Position numbers and translations under genes: made by a program. 40,894 nt of DNA from Reyranella sp. (GTDB lineage: Bacteria; Pseudomonadota; Alphaproteobacteria; Reyranellales; Reyranellaceae): NCBI RefSeq assembly GCF_004296935.1, contig NZ_SCVH01000085.1, forward strand, positions 1-40,894, given 5' to 3'. Positions 32,523 through 40,894 of the stretch are shown piece after piece. The stretch's first letter is position 1. Every line of letters begins with the position of its first letter. The notes under the pieces were generated by a model. It was given only the letters and a program-made list of their open reading frames with translations. It was not told where the DNA came from and searched no databases.

Positions 32523-33217
32523 TGCGTCAACCATCTCCTGAGTTCGGCCGTCACCTCGGCCGGCCTTTCCAGCGGCGCCATGTGGCCGCACTCCTCGAGC
32601 ACGACCAGCCGCGAGGTCGAGATGTCGGCGGCCATCTCCTCGGCGCGGACGAGCGGCGTCGTCAGGTCCTGGCGGCCGACGATCACCACGGTCGGAACTT
32701 CGATGTCGACCAGCAGCGGCCGGCTGTCGGGCCGCGCGATGGTGGCCCGCGTCTCGTTGACGAAGCCCTCGGCGCCGACTTCCAGCGCCATGTCGAGGAT
32801 GGGCTGCACGATGGTCGGGTCGTCGATGTGCGAGCGGTGAAGGATCATCGGCAGCAGCGAAGGCTGCACGCCATGGAAGCGGCCGATCTTGGTCTGCTCC
32901 ATCAGACCGTGGCGGCGGGCCGTCGCCTCGGCCGCGTCGGGCGTGGCCTGGGTGTCGATCAGCGCCAGTCGTTCGACGCGCTCGGAGGCGCGGCGCAGGA
33001 CCTCGAAGGCGACATAGCCGCCCATCGAGAAGCCGGCGAGGGCGAAGCGGGCCGGCGCCATCGCGAGCGCTGCATCGGCCATGGCGGCCATCGAGTCGTG
33101 GTGCCAGAGCTCGGGCACCACGATGTCGGCGATGTCGGAAAGGGCGTCGATCTGGGGCTGGAAGACACGCCGCGTGGCGAGCAGGCCGGGCAGCAGTACG
33201 AGCGTGGGTCGCGGCAT
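32519..33217 (-). CDS. Alpha/beta-fold hydrolase
   Basis: 232 residues. The nucleophile elbow 'LAGFSMGGYVAFE' (GFSMGG, Ser about 84), the later acid region 'VPTVVIVGRQDLTTP' and the His in 'ECGHMAPLERP' form the usual triad. The N-terminus 'LVLLPGLLATRRVF' is the family start. It is an esterase or lactonase-like enzyme with an unknown substrate. It is co-transcribed with the GNAT acetyltransferase through a four-base overlap and lies 15 bases downstream of the kup gene. Confidence 0.88.
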   Translation of the reverse strand: MPRPTLVLLPGLLATRRVFQPQIDALSDIADIVVPELWHHDSMAAMADAALAMAPARFALAGFSMGGYVAFEVLRRASERVERLALIDTQATPDAAEATARRHGLMEQTKIGRFHGVQPSLLPMILHRSHIDDPTIVQPILDMALEVGAEGFVNETRATIARPDSRPLLVDIEVPTVVIVGRQDLTTPLVRAEEMAADISTSRLVVLEECGHMAPLERPAEVTAELRRWLTQ

Positions 33218-33232
33218 GTCTGCCCTCGGGAC

Positions 33233-35179
33233 TTAAACCTGGATCTGGTTGCCCAGCTCGATAGCGCGGTTCGGCGGAATGCGGAAGAAGGTCTTGGTTG
33301 CCGACGCCGAATGGGAAAGTGAAATGAACCAGTCGCGGCCCAGCCTGCCCAGGGTCGAACGCTGCGCGGGCACCAGCGTCTCGCGGCCGAGGAAGAAGCT
33401 GGTCTCCATCTCGTCGTAGGCGATGCCGTGCGGCCGGCAGGCACGGAGCGCCTCGGGCACATCGGGCTGCTCGGTGAAGCCGTAGCGCGCCACCACTGTA
33501 TGGAAGCCCTTGCCCAGCCGCTCGACCTCGACGCGATTGGCGTCGGGCACGCGCGGCACGTCCATGGTCTCGACCTGCAGGATGATGATGCGCTCGTGCA
33601 GGACCTTGTTGTGTTTCAGATTGTGCAGGAAGGCCGCGGGTGTGTGGGTGGCGTCGGCCGTCAGGAACACCGCCGTGCCGGCGACGCGGTCGGGCACGCG
33701 CTCCATGCGCTCGAGGAACTGGCGTAGCGGGAGCGAGCCCTCGCTGAGTTCGGTCGCGACCAGCCGGCGGCCGCGCCGCCAGGTGGTGATGGTGAAGTAG
33801 ACGAAGGCCGCGACCACCAGCGGCAGCCAGCCGCCGTCGGGAATCTTGAGGGCGTTGGCGATGAAGAAGGCGAGGTCGGGGATGGCGAGCAGGCCGAACA
33901 CGCCCACCGCCAGCGGCCACGACCAGCGCCACACCAGGATCGCCACCACGGTGGCCAGTGCCGCGTCGACCAGCATGGCGCCTGTGACGGCCAGGCCATA
34001 GGCACCGGCCAGGGCGCCCGAGGAGCCGAAGCCCACGACCAGGGCCACGACGCCGCCCATCAGGATCCAGTTCACGCGCGGGATGTAGATCTGGCCGATC
34101 GTGGTCTCGGACGTGTGCTTGATTTCCATGCGCGGCAGGTAGCCGAGCTGGATCGCCTGGCGGGTCAGCGAGAAGACCCCGGTGATGACGGCCTGCGAGG
34201 CAATGACGGCGGCGAGCGTCGAGAGCACCACCAACGCGAGGATGTAGTCCTTCGGTACCAGCTCGAAGAACACCTGCCGGACGATCTCGGGATCCTCGAT
34301 GATCATCGCGCCCTGGCCGAAGTAGTTGAGCAGAAGGCCGGGCATCACGAGACCGAGCCATCCGGCCCGGATCGGTTTACGGCCAAAATGGCCCATGTCG
34401 GCGTACAGCGCTTCGGCGCCGGTGACGGCCAGAACGATCGAGCCGAAGGCCCAGAAGATGCCGAGGCCCTGGTCGGAGATCAGCCTGACGGCGTAGTAGG
34501 GGTTGATCGCGTAGAGCACGGCCGGGTTCTTGGCGATCTGCCAGGCACCGAGCACGCCCAGCACGACGAACCACAGCAGCATGACCGGCCCGAACAGCCG
34601 GCCGACATCGGCCGTGCCGCGGGCCTGCAGGAAGAACAACCCGACCAGGATGACCAGCGCCAGCGGGATCACGAGGGGGGTGAAGGCCGGCGTGATGGCC
34701 GACAGGCCCTCGACGGCGCCCATGACGGAAACGGCCGGCGTGATGATGGCATCGCCGTAGAATAGTGCGAGGCCGATGACCGCAAGCACGATGACGGCGT
34801 GGCGCACCCTGCGCCTCTTGCCGTTCAACCCGCGCGTGGCGAGTGTCGCCAGAGCGAGCACGCCGCCTTCGCCCTTGTTGTCGGCGCGCATGATCAGCAC
34901 GACGTACTTGATGGTGACGGTGAGCGTCACCGCCCAGAACAGCGTCGACAGCACACCCAGCACATGCTCCGGCGTCGGCGTCAGGCCGGTGCCGTGGAGG
35001 AAGGTCTCGCGCAGTGCGTAGAGCGGGCTGGTGCCGATGTCGCCGAACACCACGCCCAGCGCCCCCACCACCAGGCCGGCCGCGGCGCCGCCAGGCGCAG
35101 AATGGCCATTGCTGCCGTTGGCCGCGGGTGTCGCGGGCGAGGTCTGAGGAGTGGGCGGGCTGGTGTCGGCTGCGGCCAT
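33233..35179 (-). CDS. kup: Low-affinity potassium transporter Kup
   Basis: 648 residues, the KUP/HAK/KT family. It imports K+ with H+ across the inner membrane. The signature 'LGVVFGDIGTSPLYALRETF' is near residue 40, followed by about twelve membrane helices and a soluble C-terminal domain ('RVPDRVAGTAVFLTADATHT', then 'RETLVPAQRSTLG'). The N-terminal 30 residues are Pro/Ala/Ser-rich and disordered. The ATG at 35179 is chosen; an in-frame TTG 18 bases upstream is less likely. It is divergent from the P450 gene (134 bases). Confidence 0.95.
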   Translation of the reverse strand: MAAADTSPPTPQTSPATPAANGSNGHSAPGGAAAGLVVGALGVVFGDIGTSPLYALRETFLHGTGLTPTPEHVLGVLSTLFWAVTLTVTIKYVVLIMRADNKGEGGVLALATLATRGLNGKRRRVRHAVIVLAVIGLALFYGDAIITPAVSVMGAVEGLSAITPAFTPLVIPLALVILVGLFFLQARGTADVGRLFGPVMLLWFVVLGVLGAWQIAKNPAVLYAINPYYAVRLISDQGLGIFWAFGSIVLAVTGAEALYADMGHFGRKPIRAGWLGLVMPGLLLNYFGQGAMIIEDPEIVRQVFFELVPKDYILALVVLSTLAAVIASQAVITGVFSLTRQAIQLGYLPRMEIKHTSETTIGQIYIPRVNWILMGGVVALVVGFGSSGALAGAYGLAVTGAMLVDAALATVVAILVWRWSWPLAVGVFGLLAIPDLAFFIANALKIPDGGWLPLVVAAFVYFTITTWRRGRRLVATELSEGSLPLRQFLERMERVPDRVAGTAVFLTADATHTPAAFLHNLKHNKVLHERIIILQVETMDVPRVPDANRVEVERLGKGFHTVVARYGFTEQPDVPEALRACRPHGIAYDEMETSFFLGRETLVPAQRSTLGRLGRDWFISLSHSASATKTFFRIPPNRAIELGNQIQV

Positions 35180-35313
35180 GATATCAAACGCCGCCAAAGG
35201 GGGCGGCGGCGCGACGGTTTGCGCCTGCGCCTTCCGACTGTCAACGCGCCAAATCGGGGTCCGTTGCGGCGAATGGGCTTGACTTGGAACCGGTCCGGGG
35301 GCGGCCTTTGGGC

Positions 35314-36531
35314 ATGACCGAGCCCGCCCCCGAGCACGCTGACGTCAGCAATCCGCGCCTTTACCGCGAAGATGGCTGGGCGCCGCATTTCGCACGGCTG
35401 CGGCGGGAAGATCCGGTGCACCGCCACGCAGACAGCCCCTATGGGCCCTACTGGTCGGTGACCCGCTTCGCAGACATCATGAAGGTCGAGCTCGACCACG
35501 GCACCTATTCGTCGGACCAGAGCTTGGGCGGCATCCAGATCGCCGACCAGCCGCGGGGCCAGGATCTGCCCAACTTTATCCGCATGGACCCGCCGCGCCA
35601 TACCGCACAGCGCCGGACCGTGGCGCCGATCGTGGCGCCCACCAACCTCGCCAACATGGAAGGCACCATCCGCCGGCGCACCCAGGCCGTGCTCGACGGC
35701 CTGCCGCGCAACGAGACCTTCGACTGGGTCGACCGCGTGTCGACCGAACTCACCGCCATGATGCTGGCCACCCTGTTCGATTTCCCGTGGGCCGACCGGC
35801 GCAAGCTCACCCACTGGTCCGACGTCGCCATCGCCAACATCGAGGCCGAGGATGCCGTGGTGAAGAGCGAGGCCGAGCGGATGGCCGAGCTGATGCAGAT
35901 GGCCGAGATCATGGGGGCGTTGTGGAAGGAACGCGCCGCCCAGCCCCCCAAATTCGACCTGATCTCGATGATGGCCCACAGCGAGGCGACGCAGAACCTG
36001 CCGTTGCGCGAGTTCATCGGCACGTTCGGTCTTCTGATCGTGGGCGGCAACGACACCACGCGCAATTCGATGAGCGGCGGGCTGATGGCGATGATCGAGC
36101 ATCCCGAAGAGGTCGCCAAGGTGCGGGCCGATGCCAGCCTGCTGCCGACCCTGGTGTCGGAAACCATCCGCTACCAGACGCCGGTGATCCACATGCGGCG
36201 CACCGCGACCCGCGACACCGAACTCGGCGGCAAGGCCATCGCCAAGGGCGACAAGGTGGTGATGTGGTACGTCTCGGGCAATCGCGACGAGAGCGCGATC
36301 GAGGAGCCCGAGCGATTCTTCGTCGGGCGCGCCAAACCGCGCCATCATCTCGCCTTCGGCGCCGGCATCCACCGCTGCGTCGGCGATCGCCTCGCCGAGA
36401 TGCAGCTCAGGATCCTGTGGGAAGAGCTCCTGAAGCGCGACCTCGCGATCGAACTCGCGGGCCCGCCGTTGCGGCTCTACTCGAACTTCATCCGCGGCAT
36501 CCGCGCCTTGCCGGTGATCATCCGCGCCTGA
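35314..36531 (+). CDS. Cytochrome P450
   Basis: 405 residues, a soluble bacterial P450. The I-helix oxygen-binding segment 'GGNDTTRNSM', the ExxR motif 'ETIRYQTP' and the heme loop 'FGAGIHRCVG' with the axial Cys355 are all present. It hydroxylates an organic substrate using electrons from a ferredoxin and reductase that are not encoded nearby. The general pattern resembles CYP125/CYP142-like or terpene-hydroxylating families; the substrate is unknown. The start at 35314 is chosen over an ATG 30 bases upstream. It overlaps the convergent aldolase gene by 14 bases. Confidence 0.94.
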   Translation: MTEPAPEHADVSNPRLYREDGWAPHFARLRREDPVHRHADSPYGPYWSVTRFADIMKVELDHGTYSSDQSLGGIQIADQPRGQDLPNFIRMDPPRHTAQRRTVAPIVAPTNLANMEGTIRRRTQAVLDGLPRNETFDWVDRVSTELTAMMLATLFDFPWADRRKLTHWSDVAIANIEAEDAVVKSEAERMAELMQMAEIMGALWKERAAQPPKFDLISMMAHSEATQNLPLREFIGTFGLLIVGGNDTTRNSMSGGLMAMIEHPEEVAKVRADASLLPTLVSETIRYQTPVIHMRRTATRDTELGGKAIAKGDKVVMWYVSGNRDESAIEEPERFFVGRAKPRHHLAFGAGIHRCVGDRLAEMQLRILWEELLKRDLAIELAGPPLRLYSNFIRGIRALPVIIRA

Positions 36532-37294
36532 CCGTCTCGATGCCGGCGGCGAAAGCCTGCTGCAGCAGCCAGACGTCACCCGCGATCGACACGAAGTCAT
36601 AGCCCATGCGGGCGAATTCGGCGCCTTGCCGGGCGTCGACCGCGAGCCGGCCGGCCGATTTGCCGTGCTTCTTCGCCGCCGCGATCGTCGCCTGCTCGGC
36701 CTGCGCGAAGTCGGGGTGGTCGAAGGCGCCAGGCTCGCCCAGCGCCACCGAGAGGTCGTTGTGGCCGAGCCACAGCATGTCGACGCCGGGCATCGAGGCG
36801 ATCTCGTCGGCGGCCGCTGCGCCCCTCGGGTCCTCGACCTGCAGGATGATGGCGGTGCGGGCGTTCTGTTCGGCAAATCGCGGCAACAGCGGTTCGGTGC
36901 GCATGGCGAAGCGCTCATGGGCGAGGCCCAGCGCCACCCCACGGGTGCCGTCGGGCCAATACTTGGCCGCCTCCAGCACCGCCTTGGCCTGCTCGACCGA
37001 CGACACGATCGGCACCATGACGCCGTCGGCGCCGGTATCGAGCGCGCGCGAGATGTGGTGGCGGGACTGCGAGGGCACGCGCACGACCAGGGGCAGGTCG
37101 GCGGCCTGCAGATAGCGCACGACGCTGCGCACCGTGTCGAAACCGAAGCCGGTGTGCTCCATGTCGAGCACGGCGAAGTCGGCGCCCGCCGCCTTCAGGA
37201 TCTGGCCGATGCCGGGAGTCGTGAACTCGAACAGAAAGGTGCCGATCTTGGTCTTGGGCGTGCCCACGAGGGCGCGCAGGTTCGGTGTCGGCAT
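36518..37294 (-). CDS. HpcH/HpaI-family aldolase
   Basis: 258 residues, a TIM-barrel class II aldolase cleaving 2-keto-3-deoxy or similar compounds to pyruvate plus an aldehyde. Marks are 'KIGTFLFEFTTPGI', 'FAVLDMEHTGFG', 'RVPSQSRHHISRALDTGADG', the metal-ligand Glu in 'LQVEDPRG' and Asp in 'LGHNDLS'. The start at 37294 has GGGGGA upstream. It may act with the adjacent P450, GST and monooxygenase genes in breaking down an aromatic or related compound, but the actual substrate is unknown. Confidence 0.93.
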   Translation of the reverse strand: MPTPNLRALVGTPKTKIGTFLFEFTTPGIGQILKAAGADFAVLDMEHTGFGFDTVRSVVRYLQAADLPLVVRVPSQSRHHISRALDTGADGVMVPIVSSVEQAKAVLEAAKYWPDGTRGVALGLAHERFAMRTEPLLPRFAEQNARTAIILQVEDPRGAAAADEIASMPGVDMLWLGHNDLSVALGEPGAFDHPDFAQAEQATIAAAKKHGKSAGRLAVDARQGAEFARMGYDFVSIAGDVWLLQQAFAAGIETVRRG

Positions 37295-37424
37295 GTTCAG
37301 TTTCCCCCGGGACGTCTCGGTGTGATTTCTCTTTGCGGTCCGCACCATAGGCGGCGTTTGCGTGGCGGCTCAACTGGAACCGCCGCGTTGACCGCCTGGC
37401 GGACAGGGTCGCCAATCAGACGTC

Positions 37425-38261
37425 ATGACTCCGGCGCTGCTCTACGGTCTCGTCATCTTCTCGGCGATCGCCCATGCGATCTGGAATGCGCTGGTGAAGT
37501 CGGCCGGCGACCGCGTCCTCACCATGGTGGCGATCCGGACGGCGGGCCTGCTGATGGGCCTTGCCGCCCTGCCGTTCGTCGACTGGCCGGCCCCCGAGAG
37601 CTGGAAGTGGCTCGGCCTCACCGCCGGCGTGATGTTCGCCTACTACGCGCTTCTGATCCGCTCCTATGGTGCGGGCGACATGAGCGTGGTCTACCCGCTG
37701 GCACGCGGCATCGCGCCGGTGCTGATGACGATCGCCGCATTCCTGGCCATCGGCGAGACGCTGAGTATGGGGCAGATGGTGGCGGTCGGCCTGATCTCGC
37801 TCGGCATCATGGCGCTGTCGATCGGCGCCGGCGCCAGCCGCCAGGCAGTAGGCTTTGCACTGGCGACCGGCGTGTCGGTCGCGACCTACAGCTTCTTCGG
37901 CGGGCTCGGCGTACGTGCAGCCGGCACGGTCCTGGGCTTCCAGGCGTGCCTGGAAATCGTCACCGGGTTCGGCATGGTCGGTTACGCCCTGGTGACTCGC
38001 CGCGCCCAACTCCCGGCCTACGTCCGCCGCCATGGCGCTGTCGGCCTGCTGGCCGGCGCTATTTCAGTGTCGGGTTTCCTCGCCTTTTTGCTCGCCGCCC
38101 GGAGCCTGCCACTGGGACCGGTGGTGGCGTTGCGCGAAACCAGCGTGATCTTCGGTGCCGTGCTGGGCACCCTTGTACTCAAGGAAGGCTTCGGCCTCCG
38201 TCGCACGGCTGCCTCGGCGCTGGTCGTGGGCGGGATTGCGCTTCTCGCCCTACTGCGATGA
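37425..38261 (+). CDS. EamA/DMT-superfamily transporter
   Basis: 278 residues with about ten membrane helices. The N-terminus 'SAIAHAIWNALVKSAGD' and the mid-protein 'YPLARGIAPVLMTIAAFLA' are typical of EamA (drug/metabolite) exporters. The C-terminal repeat, 'LGPVVALRETSVIFGAVLG', is the second EamA unit. The substrate is unknown. It is followed by the GST gene after 41 bases. Confidence 0.9.
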   Translation: MTPALLYGLVIFSAIAHAIWNALVKSAGDRVLTMVAIRTAGLLMGLAALPFVDWPAPESWKWLGLTAGVMFAYYALLIRSYGAGDMSVVYPLARGIAPVLMTIAAFLAIGETLSMGQMVAVGLISLGIMALSIGAGASRQAVGFALATGVSVATYSFFGGLGVRAAGTVLGFQACLEIVTGFGMVGYALVTRRAQLPAYVRRHGAVGLLAGAISVSGFLAFLLAARSLPLGPVVALRETSVIFGAVLGTLVLKEGFGLRRTAASALVVGGIALLALLR

Positions 38262-38302
38262 GATATGCTGGTCCGGTATCGACCCATCATTTGGAGGAAA
38301 CC

Positions 38303-38929
38303 ATGAAGCTCTATTACATGCCTGGTGCCTGCTCGCTCGGGATCCACGTGCTGCTCGAGGAGATCGGCAAGCCTTACGACCTGCACAAGATCGACGGCGC
38401 CAATCGCGAGCAGTACGGGCCCGAGTTCGTGAAGCTCAATCCCAAGTCCAAGGTGCCGACGCTGCAGAAGGACGATGGCTCGGTGCTCACCGAGTTCCCG
38501 GCGATCGCCACCTGGCTCGCGCGCAAGAATCCCGAGAAGGGGCTGATGCCGGCCGATGCCGACGCCGAGGCGAAGGCGCTCGAAGCCATGGACTACGCCG
38601 TCTCGACCATGCACATGCAGGGCTTCTCGCGCATGTTCCGGCCGGTGAACTACGCACCGACCGAAGCCGATCACGACAAGGTCAAGGCGCGCGGCAAGGA
38701 GATCATGGAGAACGGCCTGGCGCTGATGGACAAGGCGCTGGAAGGCAAGGAATACCTCGCCGGCAAGTTCTCGGTGGCCGACGCGGCGCTCTTCTATGTC
38801 GAGTTCTGGGCGGCCGGCCGCATGAAGATGCCGCTGCCCAAGAACGTCGCCGCCCACTACGAGCGCATGAAGGCACGTCCGGCCGTGAAGCGCGTGCTGG
38901 AGCAGGAAGGCCTCGCCGCCGCGGCCTGA
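38303..38929 (+). CDS. Glutathione S-transferase, beta class
   Basis: 208 residues. The N-terminal thioredoxin-like domain starts MKLYYMPGACSLGIHVLLEE, with Cys10 in the beta-class 'GACS' position. 'KVPTLQKDDGSVLTEFPAIATWL' gives the cis-Pro and glutathione-binding Glu. The all-helical C-terminal domain contains 'GKFSVADAALFYVEFWA'. It conjugates glutathione to electrophiles or acts as a thiol reductase in the cytoplasm. A GGAGGA ribosome site precedes it. The next gene starts one base after its stop, so they share an operon. Confidence 0.94.
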   Translation: MKLYYMPGACSLGIHVLLEEIGKPYDLHKIDGANREQYGPEFVKLNPKSKVPTLQKDDGSVLTEFPAIATWLARKNPEKGLMPADADAEAKALEAMDYAVSTMHMQGFSRMFRPVNYAPTEADHDKVKARGKEIMENGLALMDKALEGKEYLAGKFSVADAALFYVEFWAAGRMKMPLPKNVAAHYERMKARPAVKRVLEQEGLAAAA

Positions 38930-38930
38930 G

Positions 38931-39893
38931 GTGCTGCCTGACACCCTCAGGAGCCGCCTCCGCCTGCCGCTGATCGCGGCCCCGATGTTCCTGGTGTCGG
39001 GGCCGGCGTTGGTGACGGCAGCGTGTCGCAGTGGCGTGATCGGCTCGTTCCCGACCGCCAACTGTCGCACGGTCGAGGAACTCGACGGCTGGCTGGTCGG
39101 GATGGCCGACGACTTGAAGCGCGCCGCCGACGAGACCGGGCACGCACCGGCGCCGCTCTGTCCCAATCTGATCGTGCACCGCTCCAACCCGCGCGTGCCC
39201 GACGACCTGGCCGCCGTGCTGCGCGCCAAGGTCGAACTGGTCATCACCTCGGTCGGATCGCCGGAACCGGTGCTAAAACCGCTCAAGGACTCGGGCTGCC
39301 TGGTGCTGGCCGATGTGGCCTCGGTGCGTCACGCCGAGAAAGCCGTCGCCGCCGGTGTCGACGGGCTGGTGCTGCTGACGGCAGGGGCCGGCGGCCAAAC
39401 CGGCTGGGTCAACCCCTTCGCCTTCGTGCGCGCGGTCCGGGCGTTCTGGGATGGCATCGTGGTGATGGCGGGCGGCATGGCCGATGGCCAGGCGGTCGCC
39501 GCTGCCGAGACCCTGGGCTGCGATCTTGCCTACATGGGCACCAAGTTCATCGCCACCCGCGAGAGCCTGGCCAAGGACGGCTACAAGCAGATGTTGGTGC
39601 GAAGCCGGCTCGACGACGTGCTGCTGACCCGAGCCTTCACCGGCCTCGAGACCAACATGCTGCGGCCTTCGATCGCCGCGGCGGGGCTCGATCCCGACAA
39701 TCTGCCGGTGCGCGGTGCCATCGACATTGCCAAGGACATCAATGCCGCCGAGCGCGACAAGCCCGATGCCAAGCGGTGGAAGGACATCTGGAGCGCCGGC
39801 CACTCGGTGTCGGGAGTCAGCGACGTGCCCTCGGTCGCGGAGCTGATCGAGCGAACCGAGGCCGAGTACCGGGCGGCGCGTCAGGGAGTCTGA
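38931..39893 (+). CDS. Nitronate monooxygenase / 2-nitropropane dioxygenase-like flavoprotein
   Basis: 320 residues, an FMN-binding TIM barrel. 'LPLIAAPMFLVSGPALVTAA' at the start, 'LTAGAGGQTGWVNPFAF' (FMN loop, here AGAGGQTG) and 'VVMAGGMADGQAVAAAETLG' are family marks. These enzymes oxidise alkyl nitronates or reduce enoyl substrates. The GTG start at 38931 follows the GST stop by one base. It overlaps the convergent MFS gene by 13 bases. Confidence 0.9.
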   Translation: MLPDTLRSRLRLPLIAAPMFLVSGPALVTAACRSGVIGSFPTANCRTVEELDGWLVGMADDLKRAADETGHAPAPLCPNLIVHRSNPRVPDDLAAVLRAKVELVITSVGSPEPVLKPLKDSGCLVLADVASVRHAEKAVAAGVDGLVLLTAGAGGQTGWVNPFAFVRAVRAFWDGIVVMAGGMADGQAVAAAETLGCDLAYMGTKFIATRESLAKDGYKQMLVRSRLDDVLLTRAFTGLETNMLRPSIAAAGLDPDNLPVRGAIDIAKDINAAERDKPDAKRWKDIWSAGHSVSGVSDVPSVAELIERTEAEYRAARQGV

Positions 39894-40894
39894 ACGCGGC
39901 CGCGCGGTGCAGCCAGGATCAGAAGAGCGGCAGCCACGAGCAGGGCTGCAATTCCAAGGCCGGGGAATACCAGCTTCGCGGCGAAGACCTGCAGCAGGGC
40001 GCCGACGATGATCGGGCCCGTGACCTTTCCACCGTTGCGTAGCGCGCCGTAGAAGCCCAGGCCCATGCCGATATGATTGACGGCGATGCGATTGCCGATC
40101 AGCGCCACCGTCGAGGGGAACGTCAGGCCCTGGCCGATGCCGACGACGACGGCGAGGGCCAGCAGCACGCCGGCGTTTGGCGCGGCCGGCAGTGCCACCA
40201 GCGCCCCGCCGATTGCCATCAGACCGAAGGCGATGGTGGGCGCATAGCCGCGACGGTCGCCCAGCCGGCCGCCGAACGGCCGGACAAGGAGGTGCGTCGC
40301 TTCCTGGAAGGTGAAGAACAGGCCCGCGGCCCACACGCCGTAGCCCGCCTCGAGGGCGAAGATCGGCAGGAAGGCCTTGAGCGAATAGATGGAACCGTAG
40401 ATCGCGAACTCGAGTACGCCCACGAACCAGAGCTCGCGTCGCGTCGCGGCATGCTTCACGCCGTCGACCAGCTCTGCGAAGAAACCCGTACGATCGACCG
40501 CCTCCCGCCTGGACTCGTCGAAGCGCACGAACAGCGCCGGCACGAAGGCGGCGCAGCTCAGCAGCCCGACCACGGTGAACACTACCTCGGGCGAGCTCCA
40601 GGCCAGGATGAAGCCCGCAACCGCCGGGGCGATCAGATGGCCGCTGCCGCGTGCCATCTCGAACAGGCCAAGCCGTGCGCCACGGCTCTGCGTCGACATC
40701 TCGGTCACGATCGCGAGCGTGACGGGACCGAAGATCGCGGTCGCCGTGCCGTGCAGCACGCGCAGCCAGACGAGTTGGTCGGGCGTGTGGACGAACCGGT
40801 AGAGGAACGGGAAGCCTGCGAACAGCAGGAGTGCCACGAAGAAGAAGATACGCCGGCCGTAGCGGTCCGACAGCATGCCGACGATCGGCTTGAA
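39881..40894 (-). CDS. MFS transporter, N-terminal part missing at window end
   Basis: Partial: 337 residues are present, with the start outside the window. The frame is open through the last base (40894). It contains the MFS loop motif 'MLSDRYGRRIFFFVALLL', then about ten membrane segments, and a central charged loop ('RFDESRREAVDRTG'). The second half has 'GRLGDRRGYAPTIAFGLM', the repeated MFS motif. The pattern resembles drug or metabolite exporters; the substrate is unknown. It is convergent with and overlaps the flavoprotein gene by 13 bases. Confidence 0.88.
   Translation of the reverse strand, partial: FKPIVGMLSDRYGRRIFFFVALLLFAGFPFLYRFVHTPDQLVWLRVLHGTATAIFGPVTLAIVTEMSTQSRGARLGLFEMARGSGHLIAPAVAGFILAWSSPEVVFTVVGLLSCAAFVPALFVRFDESRREAVDRTGFFAELVDGVKHAATRRELWFVGVLEFAIYGSIYSLKAFLPIFALEAGYGVWAAGLFFTFQEATHLLVRPFGGRLGDRRGYAPTIAFGLMAIGGALVALPAAPNAGVLLALAVVVGIGQGLTFPSTVALIGNRIAVNHIGMGLGFYGALRNGGKVTGPIIVGALLQVFAAKLVFPGLGIAALLVAAALLILAAPRGRVQTP

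Noticed and set aside
32121-34361. 746-residue minus-strand open frame across the GNAT gene, hydrolase and kup
   Set aside because: Only its last 133 residues are a real gene (GNAT, from 32522). The rest is a shifted frame of the hydrolase and kup genes.
34981-36942. 653-residue minus-strand open frame opposite the P450 gene
   Set aside because: It overlaps the clearly recognised P450, kup and aldolase genes in the wrong frame and shows no domain.
36626-38929. 767-residue plus-strand open frame running into the GST gene
   Set aside because: The GST begins at 38303 with its own ribosome site. The upstream part is antisense to the aldolase and out of frame with the EamA gene.

Overview
The window is gene-dense, high-GC chromosomal DNA from an alphaproteobacterium. 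The evidence is the alphaproteobacterial style of acetolactate synthase (a G-E-A-S thiamine-site variant), the class I IlvC, the mreBCD-mrdA-rodA cluster, an IalB-family protein, an orphan Bug-type solute receptor, several CoA-metabolism genes, and intergenic palindromes of the 'catcccgagcgcagcgaggga' type. Gene content would fit a free-living heterotroph such as Reyranella or a relative, but genus placement is a guess. I see no prophage, insertion sequence, CRISPR array or rRNA. There is one tRNA (Lys, CTT). No gap between genes exceeds 300 bases.

Layout. 1-3475: branched-chain amino acid synthesis (ilvB/I end, ilvH, a LysE-type exporter, then ilvC), with a lipoprotein gene on the other strand between them. 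3477-7593: a palindromic repeat, an SDR dehydrogenase divergent from a zinc alcohol dehydrogenase, a 30-residue membrane ORF, an acyl-CoA dehydrogenase, a small unknown protein and inorganic pyrophosphatase. 7727-13344: the rod-shape operon mreB-mreC-mreD-mrdA-rodA. 13450-13525: tRNA-Lys with its own terminator. 13618-18431: DinB-like protein, a Spy/CpxP-like periplasmic protein, phosphofructokinase, PrmB, a thioredoxin-like protein and a class III CoA transferase. 18479-19185: two paralogous Tyr-rich lipoproteins with DxDxDG motifs. 19324-23481: amidase, thiolase-like enzyme with its DUF35 partner, and a Bug receptor. 23482-29304: AlkB, two tandem cytochromes c, a periplasmic unknown, an MFS transporter, an FAD monooxygenase, then a CBS-BON protein overlapping a third cytochrome c.

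29311-31975 is the most regulator-rich part: FMN reductase, IalB-like protein, a MerR regulator with three metal-ligand cysteines, an eRF1/translational-machinery-like protein, and a solitary helix-turn-helix gene with an exceptionally good promoter. Two CRP/FNR-type palindromes lie at matching distances (63 and 62 bases) from the starts of the CBS-BON gene and the eRF1-like gene, suggesting an oxygen-limitation regulon. 32121-40894: GNAT acetyltransferase, alpha/beta hydrolase, Kup potassium transporter, cytochrome P450, HpcH/HpaI aldolase, EamA transporter, beta-class GST, nitronate monooxygenase-like enzyme and an MFS transporter cut by the window end.

I did not find a clear multi-gene system of a new kind. 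The best candidates for something undescribed are: (1) the solitary HTH gene at 31583 with a dyad over its -10 box and repeated hairpin-forming sequence after its stop codon; (2) two identical-layout five-codon ORFs (MKAGS and MKAGR) bridging mreD-mrdA and mrdA-rodA; (3) the translationally coupled 30-residue membrane ORF at 5471; and (4) the paired DxDxDG lipoproteins with hairpin leaders.
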